This document shows, piece by piece, positions 6,949 to 14,267 of a stretch of 25,513 nucleotides of DNA. This stretch comes from JAIMBK01 sp040755975 (lineage in GTDB: Bacteria > Bacillota > Desulfotomaculia > Desulfotomaculales > Nap2-2B). The notes beneath the pieces are model-generated. The model did not search any database. It was given only the letters and a program-made list of their open reading frames with translations, and was not told where the DNA came from. Both the position numbers and the translations under genes were made by a program. The DNA is taken from NCBI GenBank assembly GCA_040755975.1, contig JBFLZY010000040.1, positions 1 to 25,513 on the forward strand. Reading direction: 5' to 3'. Numbering within the stretch: position 1 is the stretch's first letter; every line of letters starts with the position of its first letter.

Positions 6949-8474
6949 CTTTCATCCCCGAATCTTTCCAGGATCGCCTCGACCAGCCCCTCGATGGTGT
7001 ACTCTGCGGCCACCACGGCCACCTTTAGCCCCAGTTCTTCCGCCGTTTGGGCCGTGACCGGCCCGATGCAGGCGACGCCAACGCCGGCAAGGAGCCGGGG
7101 CAAGTCTTTTTCACCCAGAAGATCTGCAAAGTAACGCACCGTAGAAGAACTGGTAAAGGTGACCACGTGAACGCGCCCCCGCTCGAGATACTCCCTGACC
7201 AGCTCCCGGCCCCGCCCGTCCATTACCGTGCGGTAAGCCGCCACTTCCTCCACGGCGGCGCCGATGGCTCCCGCCAGCGCCTCTCTTAAAAAGGGGCGGG
7301 CAATGTCCGCCCTGGGGAGCAGGATGCGCTGCCCGGGCTGAACTTTCTCCGCCAGACCGGCGACAATCGCCTCCGCCCTGTATTCCCCGGGCATAAAAGC
7401 AACCTTCAGGCCACGGGCGGCCAGCGCCCGGCGGGTCGCCGGGCCGATCGCCCCGATCCTTACGCCCTTTAAATCACGGATATCCCGGCCTATTTGAACG
7501 AGCCTTCCGAAAAAGAACTGCACGCCGTTCACGCTGGTGAAAATAAGCCAGTCGTAGTGTTCGATCCTGGCAATGGCCCCGTCCAGGGGGGCATAGTCGC
7601 CGGGCGGAGCGATTTTGATCGTGGGAAATTCCAGTGTTTCGGCGCCCAGGGAACGCAGGGCGCCGGACAGGGCGCCGGCCTGAGCGGCCGCCCGGGTAAC
7701 CAGCACGCGCTTTCCGAACAGGGGCTTATTTTCCACCCACCGGAGCTTGTCCCGCAAACCCGCCACTTCTCCCACGACGATCACCGCCGGGTTGGCAAAA
7801 CCGGCCTCTTCCGCCTGCCTGGCGATACCGGCCAGTGTCCCCGTCAGAACCTGCTGCTCCGCCCAGGTGCCCCAGCGGATCAGGGCAACGGGGGTGCCGG
7901 GCGCGCGCCCGTGCGCGAGCAAACGGGAGGCAATGGCCTCCAGGTTCGCCATCCCCATTAAGAATACCAGGGTGCCCGCCCCGGTGGCTATCTTCTCCCA
8001 GACAATCCGGGAATTTTTTTTCGCCGGGTCTTCATTGCCCGTAACGATGGCAACCGTGGAGGTAAAATCACGGTGCGTCACCGGGATGCCGGCGTAGGCC
8101 GGCGCGGCGACGGCGGAGGTAACCCCGGGCACAACCTCAAAGGGGACGCCGTTTTCCGCCAGGACCTCCGCTTCCTCCCCGCCACGCCCGAAAACAAAAG
8201 GGTCGCCCCCTTTCAGCCGGACCACCGCCGCCCCTTTTTTCGCCCTCTCAACAAGCAGGGAATTGATTTCCTCCTGGGACAGGGCATGGCCCGCAGGGCT
8301 TTTTCCCGCGTAAATAACCTCCGCCCCGGGGTGCACCAGGGAAAGCAAGGCCGGGTTCACCAGCCGGTCGTAAACGACCACGTCGGCTTTTTCAAGAACT
8401 TCCCGCCCCTTTAAGGTCAACAGGCCCGGATCGCCTGGGCCCGCTCCTACCAGGTAAACTATTCCTGCCCCCAT
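6936..8474 (-). CDS. cobA-hemD: Uroporphyrinogen-III C-methyltransferase / uroporphyrinogen-III synthase fusion
   Basis: A two-domain enzyme of 512 residues. The N-terminal SUMT (CobA) domain, about 1-245, has VYLVGAGPGDPGLLTLKG at the start, VVRLKGGDPFVFGRGGEE, and PVTHRDFTSTVAIVTGNEDP. It methylates uroporphyrinogen III twice to precorrin-2. The C-terminal HemD domain, from KPLFGKRVLVTRAAAQAG onward, closes hydroxymethylbilane to uroporphyrinogen III; it has SVNGVQFFF and TFTSSSTVRYF. I chose the ATG at 8474 (AGGAG 8 nt upstream). An in-frame TTG at 8504 lacks support. Making precorrin-2 directly beside ring closure fits a pathway that goes to heme through siroheme. The stop overlaps the ahbC start. 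Confidence 0.95.
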   Translation of the reverse strand: MGAGIVYLVGAGPGDPGLLTLKGREVLEKADVVVYDRLVNPALLSLVHPGAEVIYAGKSPAGHALSQEEINSLLVERAKKGAAVVRLKGGDPFVFGRGGEEAEVLAENGVPFEVVPGVTSAVAAPAYAGIPVTHRDFTSTVAIVTGNEDPAKKNSRIVWEKIATGAGTLVFLMGMANLEAIASRLLAHGRAPGTPVALIRWGTWAEQQVLTGTLAGIARQAEEAGFANPAVIVVGEVAGLRDKLRWVENKPLFGKRVLVTRAAAQAGALSGALRSLGAETLEFPTIKIAPPGDYAPLDGAIARIEHYDWLIFTSVNGVQFFFGRLVQIGRDIRDLKGVRIGAIGPATRRALAARGLKVAFMPGEYRAEAIVAGLAEKVQPGQRILLPRADIARPFLREALAGAIGAAVEEVAAYRTVMDGRGRELVREYLERGRVHVVTFTSSSTVRYFADLLGEKDLPRLLAGVGVACIGPVTAQTAEELGLKVAVVAAEYTIEGLVEAILERFGDERCLA

Positions 8475-8530
8475 CCATCCTGCTCCTCTGCAAACAGAAT
8501 CCAAATTACCATGATCATGCAGCAGGTTAA

Positions 8531-8559
8531 ATAAGTTTAGTGCCTGGCACTTAACTTAT
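8531..8559. repeat. REP-like palindrome downstream of hemC
   Basis: ATAAGTTTAGTGCC is followed by TGGCACTTAACTTAT. The two arms pair over 14 positions with one mismatch. It overlaps the hemC stop codon. A near-identical palindrome lies on the other side of hemC at 9509-9538. Confidence 0.8.
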
Positions 8560-9494
8560 TATAATCCAAACTCCCGTCGTACCTGCTCTAAAATTGCGCC
8601 GGCGCCTTTGGCCAGCATCCGTGCAGCCAGCTCCTCCCCCAAGGCGACGGCTTCTTCCGGGGGACCGCCGACGCTCTCCCTTATATAACGCCGCCCATCA
8701 AGGGTAAGCACTATGCCTTCCAGTTGCAGGGCCCCGTTTTCAACCTTGCCGAGGGCGCCGATGGGAACCTGGCAGCCCCCTTCCAGCTTCCTTAAAAAAG
8801 CCCGCTCGGCAGTGATGGCCGGATGTGCCGCGGGGTCGTCCAGCCCAGCAAGCAATTGCCGGATCTCCTCATCGCCTTCCCTGATTTCCACCCCGACCGA
8901 ACCCTGCCCGACGGCGGGCAGGCAGATGGAAAAAGGTATTTTCTGGGTGATCGCGCGCTCCACGCCCAGCCGGCAGACCCCGGCGTACGCCAGCACCAGC
9001 CCGTCCAGTTGCTGTCCGGCCAGCTTGCGCAGGCGGGTGGTGAGATTTCCGCGGACGTCAACTATTTGCAAATCGGGGCGAAAACGCAGCAACTGCGCCT
9101 TGCGGCGCAGGCTGGACGTGCCGAGGCGCGCCCCCGGCGGCAATTCCTGCAAAGTCAGCATCCGCCTGGAGATCAACACGTCCCCCGGATACTCCCGGCG
9201 GCAAATTGCTCCAATCGTCAATCCCGGCGGCAGGCGCGTGGGGAGGTCCTTCATGCTGTGCACCGCCAGGTCGCATTCCCCGGCCAGCAGGGCGTTTTCC
9301 AGTTCCTTGGTAAAGAGCCCCTTGTCGCCGATTTTCGCCAGGGGTACGTCCAGAATGCGGTCGCCTTTGGTCTTCATCCCGACGATCCGGAAACGGCGCC
9401 CAGGGTAACGCTGCTTCAGTTGTTCCACCACCCATTGGGCCTGCCAGAGGGCCAGCCTGCTTTGCCGGCTGCCCACCACGATCTCCTTGTGCAC
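8559..9494 (-). CDS. hemC: Hydroxymethylbilane synthase (porphobilinogen deaminase)
   Basis: Polymerises four porphobilinogens into hydroxymethylbilane on a covalent dipyrromethane cofactor. The 311-residue protein opens KEIVVGSRQSRLALWQAQ. It has KTKGDRILDVPLAKIGDKGL and FTKELENALL, then VHSMKDLPT, and SLRRKAQLLR. The cofactor cysteine is C241 in LEGGCQVPIGA. The start is GTG at 9494 with AGGAGGAAG 4-6 nt upstream. The gene is bracketed by a pair of REP-like palindromes, one overlapping its stop codon and one between hemA and its start, which may tune mRNA stability or separate processing of this cistron. Confidence 0.97.
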   Translation of the reverse strand: MHKEIVVGSRQSRLALWQAQWVVEQLKQRYPGRRFRIVGMKTKGDRILDVPLAKIGDKGLFTKELENALLAGECDLAVHSMKDLPTRLPPGLTIGAICRREYPGDVLISRRMLTLQELPPGARLGTSSLRRKAQLLRFRPDLQIVDVRGNLTTRLRKLAGQQLDGLVLAYAGVCRLGVERAITQKIPFSICLPAVGQGSVGVEIREGDEEIRQLLAGLDDPAAHPAITAERAFLRKLEGGCQVPIGALGKVENGALQLEGIVLTLDGRRYIRESVGGPPEEAVALGEELAARMLAKGAGAILEQVRREFGL

Positions 9495-9508
9495 CGATCT
9501 TCCTCCTG

Positions 9509-9538
9509 ATAAGTTAAGTGCCTGGCACCTTAACTTAT
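9509..9538. repeat. REP-like palindrome between hemA and hemC
   Basis: ATAAGTTAAGTGCC is followed by TGGCACCTTAACTTAT, a hairpin with one bulged base. It begins directly after the hemA stop codon and ends close to the hemC ribosome-binding site. The core TGCCTGGCAC is shared exactly with 8541-8550. Confidence 0.8.
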
Positions 9539-10864
9539 TTACTGCCCACCCGCCTTGATCTCCGGCTGTTTCTTTAGCTTTTCCCCGGTTCTCTCCCCGG
9601 ATACTTCCAGGTCGAAAAGGTTTTGCAAAACTTCCGTGTAAAGGTGGCCTTCGGAGGTCAGCGCATACTCCTTGAGCCTGGTGATGGGCGTATGCAAAAG
9701 CTGGTTGACGAGGGAACTGGCCAGTGAACCGATCACCTTTTTATCGTGCGCCGAAAGTTCGCCCAGGCGGTTTATGGCCCGCCGGAGCTCATTTTGCTTG
9801 ATCAGTTCGGCCCGCTCTTTCAGCGCCGCAATGGTGGGCACCACGGACTGGACACCCAGCCACTTCATAAACTGGCCCAGTTCCTCCTCGATAATCCCTT
9901 CGGCCGCCACAGCCACCTGCTTGCGCCAGGCCAGGTTTTGATCCACCACGTTTTGCAGATCGTCAATATCGTAAAGGGTGATTCCCGGCAGTTCGCCAAT
10001 CCGCGGGTCGATATCCCTGGGCACGGCGATGTCGATCAGCAGAAGCCGGGCTCCCGGCCGCCTGGCCATCGTCGCCGCCACCTGCGGGTAATGAACCACG
10101 TAGTGGGCGGCGGCGGTGCAGCTGATGACAATGTCGGCGTCCAGCATGCAATCATACAACTGGTCGAATTTGACCGCCCGCCCGCCGAACTGCCGGGCCA
10201 GGTTCACAGCCCGCTCGTACGACCGGTTGGAAACGATCACGCCGGTCACGCCGTTGGCCACCAGATAGCGGGCGGCCAGCTCGCTCATCTTCCCCGCCCC
10301 GATGATCAGCACCGCCCGCCCCCGCAGTTCCCCCAGGGTCTGCCTGGCCAGTTCCACCGCCGCGTAGCTGATGGAAACCGCGTTCTGGTCGATGCCGGTG
10401 GCTTTGCGCACCCGCTTGCCCGCCGCGACGGCCTGCTGGAACAGGGTGTTGAGCACCTTATTGGTCGCCCCCTGCGCAAAAGCGAGCTGGTAGGCGTCGC
10501 GCACCTGGCCCAATACCTGCGGCTCTCCCAGCAGCATGGAATCCAGCCCGGCGGATACCCGGAACAGGTGCCGGACGGCATCGTGAAGGGTGTGCACGTA
10601 GGTATAATTCTTAATTTCCGAAATGTCCACCCCAGAAAGGCGGGAAAGGTAATCCCTGACTGCGTTCAAACCTTCGTCCAGTTCCCTGGCCGCCGCGTAA
10701 ACCTCCGTCCGGTTGCAGGTAAAAAGAATCACGCAGCCGTCGATGGCCGGGTAGGCGCAGAGGCCGGCCAGAGCTTCCTTCAGCGCCTGTCCGGTAAAAG
10801 AAAGGCGCTCGCGCACTTCAACCGGCGCCGTCCGGTGATTGACCCCCACAACGAGTACCAGCAT
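9539..10864 (-). CDS. hemA: Glutamyl-tRNA reductase
   Basis: First committed step of tetrapyrrole synthesis: NADPH-dependent reduction of glutamyl-tRNA(Glu) to glutamate-1-semialdehyde. The 441-residue protein starts MLVLVVGVNHRTAPVEVRER. The catalytic cysteine is C50 in FTCNRTEVYA. The substrate loop HLFRVSAGLDSMLLGEPQVL follows, with GQVRDAYQLA. The NADPH domain has VLIIGAGKMSELAARYL, and the C-terminal dimerisation helix covers about 320-410. The ATG overlaps the end of the SirC-like gene by 47 nt, with AGGAGCGGG upstream. HemA is usually the heme-feedback point, but nothing in this sequence shows how it is controlled here. Confidence 0.97.
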   Translation of the reverse strand: MLVLVVGVNHRTAPVEVRERLSFTGQALKEALAGLCAYPAIDGCVILFTCNRTEVYAAARELDEGLNAVRDYLSRLSGVDISEIKNYTYVHTLHDAVRHLFRVSAGLDSMLLGEPQVLGQVRDAYQLAFAQGATNKVLNTLFQQAVAAGKRVRKATGIDQNAVSISYAAVELARQTLGELRGRAVLIIGAGKMSELAARYLVANGVTGVIVSNRSYERAVNLARQFGGRAVKFDQLYDCMLDADIVISCTAAAHYVVHYPQVAATMARRPGARLLLIDIAVPRDIDPRIGELPGITLYDIDDLQNVVDQNLAWRKQVAVAAEGIIEEELGQFMKWLGVQSVVPTIAALKERAELIKQNELRRAINRLGELSAHDKKVIGSLASSLVNQLLHTPITRLKEYALTSEGHLYTEVLQNLFDLEVSGERTGEKLKKQPEIKAGGQ

Positions 10865-11498
10865 TATTTAAAACCCGCTCCTTTGCCTCTTTCCAGAGCC
10901 CTTTTTGCATCAACTCCAGGACCTCCCCGTCGAGCAGCCGGCCGAAAAGCGCCTGCCGGGCGCGCAAGTCCTTTATCTCCCGCATTGCCTTTTCCCGGAT
11001 CCGGCCGAGCAAACCGGCAAGCTCCCCGTATTCGGGCCCGTACCTTTTGGCCAGTTCCTCGCGGATTTTCCTGGCCAGCAGGGGGCTTTTCCCCCCGGTA
11101 GAAACAGCTATTTGAAAGGAGTCCCGCGTTACCACGGCCGGCACGTAGAAATTGCCCAGCTCCGGGTTGTCCACAACGTTTACCAGCAGATTGCGCTCGC
11201 GGCAGTCCTGTGCCAGCCGCCGGTTCGTCTCGGGGCAGCTGGTCGCCCCGATGGCCAGAAACACCCCCGCCAGGTCGGCGCAAGCGTACTCCCCCTGCCG
11301 GTAGGTAACCAGGCCCTCCGCGATTAAACGCCGCAGGCGGGGGGTAACCTCCTTGCTCACCAGTTTTACTTTCGCCCCGCTTTTCAACAAAGAAGAAACC
11401 TTGCGCTCGGCGACCGCTCCCCCGCCGACCACCAGGCAGATCTGGTTTTTCAGCTTCAGGGCAACCGGGTAACACCGGGCCGCAAGCCTTTCAGCCAT
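10818..11498 (-). CDS. Precorrin-2 dehydrogenase / possible sirohydrochlorin ferrochelatase (SirC/Met8-like)
   Basis: Oxidises precorrin-2 to sirohydrochlorin with NAD+; Met8- and CysG-type homologues also insert Fe2+ to make siroheme. The dinucleotide-binding motif VVGGGAVAERKVSSLLKSGA is near the N-terminus after YPVALKLKNQ. Then come NVVDNPELGNFYVPAVVTRD and STGGKSPLLARKIREELA, the family's signature. No other ferrochelatase is seen here, so this protein may do both steps, which is inference. I chose the ATG at 11498. The frame stays open upstream through a very charged stretch (MDEDMPRYAKRRKGDIEEEV) encoded by imperfect GAAGATATG repeats, and AGGAGG lies 14 nt before the chosen ATG. A longer start at 11567 is possible. 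Confidence 0.9.
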   Translation of the reverse strand: MAERLAARCYPVALKLKNQICLVVGGGAVAERKVSSLLKSGAKVKLVSKEVTPRLRRLIAEGLVTYRQGEYACADLAGVFLAIGATSCPETNRRLAQDCRERNLLVNVVDNPELGNFYVPAVVTRDSFQIAVSTGGKSPLLARKIREELAKRYGPEYGELAGLLGRIREKAMREIKDLRARQALFGRLLDGEVLELMQKGLWKEAKERVLNNAGTRCGGQSPDGAG

Positions 11499-11622
11499 AA
11501 GTCTTTTGACTTCCTCCTCAATATCTCCTTTTCGTCTCTTCGCATATCTGGGCATATCTTCATCCATATCTTCACTGATTTTTTCAATTTCTTCGCGCCT
11601 GTCTTCATTAATTTAATTTCCG

Positions 11623-12609
11623 TTAATATTTCCGCGCGTGGATGTAGTCGGCGACCAGCTCCAGCGTTTTTTTCACCGGTTTGGCGGGCAAAACAGCCAG
11701 CGACTGCTTGGCGCGGGCGATAAACCGCTGCCCGACCCGGGCGGCAAAAGCCACGCCGCCGCATTCTTTGATCAATTCAATGGCTTCGGCAATGCCGTCC
11801 TGGCTTTGTTCCCGCGCGGAAATCAGAGCGTACAGCCGCTCTTTTTTGGGGCTGTGGGTCAGGGCGTAAATTGTCGGCAAAGTGAGAATGCCCTGGCGCA
11901 AGTCGCTTCCCACGGGCTTGCCCAGCAATTCCTGATCGGCCACCAGATCCAGAATGTCGTCGGTAATTTGAAAAGCCATGCCCAGGTTGTAGCCGTAGCG
12001 GCGCAAAGGCTCGGATATGGCGGCCGGCGCCCCGCAGGCGAGCGCGCCCAGCTGACAGCTGGCGGAAATCAGCAGGGCCGTCTTGCGTTTAATTCGAAAG
12101 AAATAATCTTTTACCGTTTGGCCGAAATCGTAACAGGTAACAATTTGCAGCATTTCCCCCTCGCACATCTTTACGCTGGTGTCGGCCAGCACCCTGCTCA
12201 TTAACGGTTCTTCGTAGCGAGAGACAAGGATCAGAGACTTGGCAAACAAGTAATCGCCGATGTGCGTGGAGACCTTGTTCCCCCATAAGGCCTTGACGGT
12301 GTCCACGCCCCGGCGCTTCACGGCCCCGTCCACCACGTCATCGTGGACCAGCGTGGCCATGTGAATTAATTCCAGGGCCATGGCCACGGGCAGGACGCGC
12401 TCAAAGGAATAATCGGCGTACCGGCCCCCCAGCAGGCTGAAGGCGGGGCGCAGCCTTTTCCCGCCGGCGTTCAGGAGATGGGTGGCGGTTTCGGTAATGA
12501 ACGGGTCCGGGGCCTGCAAAAAGTTTCTTAACTCCTGTTCCACAACCTTTAACTCGTTTCGTATTTCGCCGAAAAGCTCCTGCATTCTCCCCGCCCCGTC
12601 TGCAAACAC
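11623..12609 (-). CDS. Trans-polyprenyl diphosphate synthase (heptaprenyl synthase component II-like)
   Basis: Builds the isoprenoid side chain of menaquinone by adding isopentenyl diphosphate units. The 328-residue protein has both aspartate-rich motifs: D90-D91-x-x-D94 in LVHDDVVDGAVKRRG and D217-D218-x-x-D221 in FQITDDILDLV. It also has AGGKRLRPA and the GKPVGSDLRQGILTLP segment. The GTG at 12609 has GGAG 6 nt upstream; an ATG 24 nt inside is an alternative. It is the promoter-proximal gene of the heme run, putting quinone and heme supply under shared control. A terminator-like hairpin lies just upstream of the start. Chain length cannot be read with certainty. Confidence 0.9.
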   Translation of the reverse strand: MFADGAGRMQELFGEIRNELKVVEQELRNFLQAPDPFITETATHLLNAGGKRLRPAFSLLGGRYADYSFERVLPVAMALELIHMATLVHDDVVDGAVKRRGVDTVKALWGNKVSTHIGDYLFAKSLILVSRYEEPLMSRVLADTSVKMCEGEMLQIVTCYDFGQTVKDYFFRIKRKTALLISASCQLGALACGAPAAISEPLRRYGYNLGMAFQITDDILDLVADQELLGKPVGSDLRQGILTLPTIYALTHSPKKERLYALISAREQSQDGIAEAIELIKECGGVAFAARVGQRFIARAKQSLAVLPAKPVKKTLELVADYIHARKY

Positions 12610-12642
12610 TTGCCTCTCCGAGAATATTTCGCCCCAGACACT

Positions 12643-12664
12643 AAAAAATCCTCCCCCCGGAGGG
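12643..12664 (-). terminator. Terminator-like hairpin ahead of the polyprenyl synthase / heme operon
   Basis: On the minus strand CCTCC-GGGG-GGAGG is followed by ATTTTTT. It points toward and lies about 35 bp before the GTG of the polyprenyl synthase. It could end read-through from upstream or act as a leader attenuator of the heme run. The 5-bp stem is short. Confidence 0.5.
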
Positions 12665-12748
12665 GAAGAATCTTATCTAAATCCAACCTTCCTTAAGCTT
12701 ATTACATTTCGGCCGGAAAATCAATGGCAGCAGATGGTTTTTGCGAGG

Positions 12749-12775
12749 TTGCCAAACTTTTCGGAATGATATAAC
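12749..12775 (+). promoter_or_regulatory. Weak candidate promoter for the MaoC-like gene
   Basis: TTGCCA (12749-12754) and TATAAC (12770-12775) lie 15 bp apart, shorter than ideal. No better pair is visible upstream of the gene. Confidence 0.3.
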
Positions 12776-12818
12776 ATAACTTTTAAAAGTTTGCCGGCGG
12801 GGAGGTTATCCAATAATT

Positions 12819-13265
12819 ATGCGCCATTTCCTTTCCTGGGCGGATATGCAGGTAGGGGACACGGTCACTTTTTACCGTACCTTTACGGATGGAGACGTCG
12901 CCAATTTCATCGGCGTTACGGGAGACTTCAACCCCATTCACGTAGATCCGCAGGCCGCCGCCCTTTGCGGCTTCCGCGAACGGGTCGTGCCGGGGCTGCT
13001 TACCGGCAGCATGATCACCCACGCCGGGGGGACCCTGCTTCCCGAGCCCTACCCGGCCACCAGGATGTCCTTTAAGTTTCTGGCCCCGGTATATATCGGG
13101 GAAACCATCTGCGCCCGGGTCACCGTTGCCGAAAAGGATCCGCAAAAAAACAGGCTGACCCTCCGGATGACCTGCACCAACCAGCAGGGCCGGGTGGTTT
13201 TGGAAGGAGAGGTATCCGGAAAGATTTTCCCCATCTCGCACCAGCGGGAAAACAACAATGCGTAG
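12819..13265 (+). CDS. MaoC-like hot-dog dehydratase
   Basis: A 148-residue single hot-dog domain protein. The hydratase-2 motif is DFNPIHVDPQAA (residues 36-47), holding the catalytic Asp36 and His41, preceded by FIGVTG and followed by VVPGLLTGSMI. Family members hydrate trans-2-enoyl-CoA to (R)-3-hydroxyacyl-CoA, or dehydrate the reverse; the exact substrate cannot be read here. The ATG at 12819 has GGGGAGG about 13 nt upstream, a long spacing. It is transcribed away from the heme run and shares the gap of about 210 bp with it. No acyl-CoA genes lie nearby, so its pathway is unknown. Confidence 0.85.
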   Translation: MRHFLSWADMQVGDTVTFYRTFTDGDVANFIGVTGDFNPIHVDPQAAALCGFRERVVPGLLTGSMITHAGGTLLPEPYPATRMSFKFLAPVYIGETICARVTVAEKDPQKNRLTLRMTCTNQQGRVVLEGEVSGKIFPISHQRENNNA

Positions 13266-13354
13266 GGCCTATACGTAACGCCGTGCGGACCGCCTATCAC
13301 CCAAACCTCTGGAAAATACTTTGCGGGAAAATACACTCGCGCTTGCGGGGCGGT

Positions 13355-13371
13355 TTTCGGAATTATTGATT
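13355..13371 (+). repeat. 17-bp direct repeat, left copy
   Basis: TTTCGGAATTATTGATT occurs here and again at 13873-13889 in the same direction, 518 bp apart. The pair brackets the small membrane protein gene and the tRNA fragment, next to tRNA-Sec. Confidence 0.7.
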
Positions 13372-13393
13372 GGTAAAATAAGCTCAACTCCAG

Positions 13394-13624
13394 TCACTTC
13401 AAGGCGACGATAACTCCAATTATAGCAATACCTGTACCAACAATTGTCGGGATAAGCCACTTCATGGACGAAACCGAATCAGACAAAGATTTAACACTAA
13501 TATTTAGGGAATTTATTGCTTTAATAACCTCTCCAAAGGTCATGCCTTGTGCATCCATTAAGTTTTCAATATCCTGAGCGGGTATCCCTTGTTGTTTCTT
13601 AATTAACCTATCAGATAAAAGCAT
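13394..13624 (-). CDS. Small membrane-anchored protein (XhlA/holin-associated-like), hypothetical
   Basis: A 76-residue protein with a predicted coiled coil at about 30-52 (EVIKAINSLNISVKSLSDSV), then a single C-terminal membrane segment WLIPTIVGTGIAIIGVIVAL. This layout is like phage XhlA or haemolysin accessory proteins, but the match is architectural only. The ATG has AGGGAGG 10 nt upstream and a good promoter 33 bp further out. It stands alone between two 17-bp direct repeats. The codons are more AT-rich than those of the heme operon, which fits a mobile origin. Confidence 0.7.
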   Translation of the reverse strand: MLLSDRLIKKQQGIPAQDIENLMDAQGMTFGEVIKAINSLNISVKSLSDSVSSMKWLIPTIVGTGIAIIGVIVALK

Positions 13625-13656
13625 CTTTTAAATACCTCCCTCTTTATTTAGCTCTA

Positions 13657-13685
13657 ATTATACCAAATAAATGTTCGCCTGAAAA
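13657..13685 (-). promoter_or_regulatory. Promoter for the small membrane protein
   Basis: Minus strand TTTTCA (13680-13685), 17 bp spacer, and a perfect TATAAT (13657-13662). The -10 lies 33 bp before the ATG. Confidence 0.6.
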
Positions 13686-13788
13686 GCAATCCAGAAAAAC
13701 TTTTTTTTAGTCACGAAGGGTCAGGATACTGTGTAGGTTGTCTCATCACTGATGATAAGCTCAATTGCATCCTCTTATGAGGAATTAT

Positions 13789-13815
13789 TGGAGCATCCGG
13801 CGGGACTTGAACCCC
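13789..13815 (-). other. tRNA 3'-end fragment (T-arm and acceptor with CCA)
   Basis: On the minus strand GGGGTTCAAGTCCCG, then CCGGATGCTCCA, reads as a T-arm followed by an acceptor 3' strand and CCA. A stem TCCCT...AGGGA just upstream could be a decayed anticodon arm. No matching 5' half is present, so this is not a functional tRNA. It is more likely the scar of an integration at a tRNA gene. Confidence 0.5.
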
Positions 13816-13872
13816 AGCTTTTTCCCTCAAAAGGGAGTTAGAGCCACGAAGGTAATAATAAAGAAACGCAGG

Positions 13873-13889
13873 TTTCGGAATTATTGATT
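13873..13889 (+). repeat. 17-bp direct repeat, right copy
   Basis: Second exact copy of TTTCGGAATTATTGATT, about 85 bp before tRNA-Sec. Confidence 0.7.
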
Positions 13890-13973
13890 AGCCGCGGGCA
13901 AAGTGCTATAATAACTTGTGGGTTCATTCCCAGGCGTTCTTTTTGATGGGCTCTTCCTTGCGGGTTGTTCTTT

Positions 13974-14071
13974 GGGGGTGGATGGGGCCTGGTGGCCCTC
14001 CTGGTCTTCAAAACCAGTCGCGGGGCGGCGCTCCCGTCCCTGGTGAGTTCGATTCTCACCCACTCCCGCCA
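13974..14071 (+). tRNA. selC: Selenocysteine tRNA, anticodon UCA
   Basis: The 98-nt sequence folds with an 8-bp acceptor stem GGGGGTGG / CCACTCCC and a 5-bp T stem GTGAG / CTCAC around TTCGATT. The anticodon arm is CTGGT-CTTCAAA-ACCAG, with UCA at 14008-14010. A long variable arm CGCGGGGCGGCGCTCCCG follows. The 8+5 geometry, the long D and variable arms and the UCA anticodon are diagnostic of bacterial tRNA-Sec. Discriminator G and CCA are encoded (14068-14071). The host therefore reads some UGA codons as selenocysteine. selA, selB and selD are not in the window. Confidence 0.95.
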
Positions 14072-14243
14072 TTCCACGAAATTCGGCTCAAAAACCATTA
14101 CCGCCCCAGGCGAATTGTTTGAACGAATCGTTCTAAAAGGTTCACAGACCGGCATCATTTTACATTTTATGTAATAAATAATTTAATATTTTCTCCTTCT
14201 TTGCTGGAGGGAAAGTTTGGGAAATGAACATTTTGCTCTTCCG

Positions 14244-14267
14244 CCCCGGCTTTTTGCGCCGGGGTTT
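14244..14267 (+). terminator. GC-rich hairpin with short T tail
   Basis: CCCCGGC-TTTTTGC-GCCGGGG is followed by TTTAATT. It lies after tRNA-Sec and just before the RND remnant, and could end selC transcription. Confidence 0.45.

Noticed and set aside
9746..11101. Long plus-strand open frame (451 codons) antisense to hemA and the SirC-like gene
   Set aside because: It is a by-product of GC-rich codons on the minus strand. It has no recognisable domain, and HemA on the other strand is unmistakable.
14121..14133. Perfect palindrome GAACGAATCGTTC after tRNA-Sec
   Set aside because: Lacks a T tract and has no nearby gene to regulate; too short to assign a role.
13838..14174. Open frames on both strands across tRNA-Sec
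   Set aside because: They translate the tRNA gene and its flanks; the clear tRNA-Sec fold explains the sequence.
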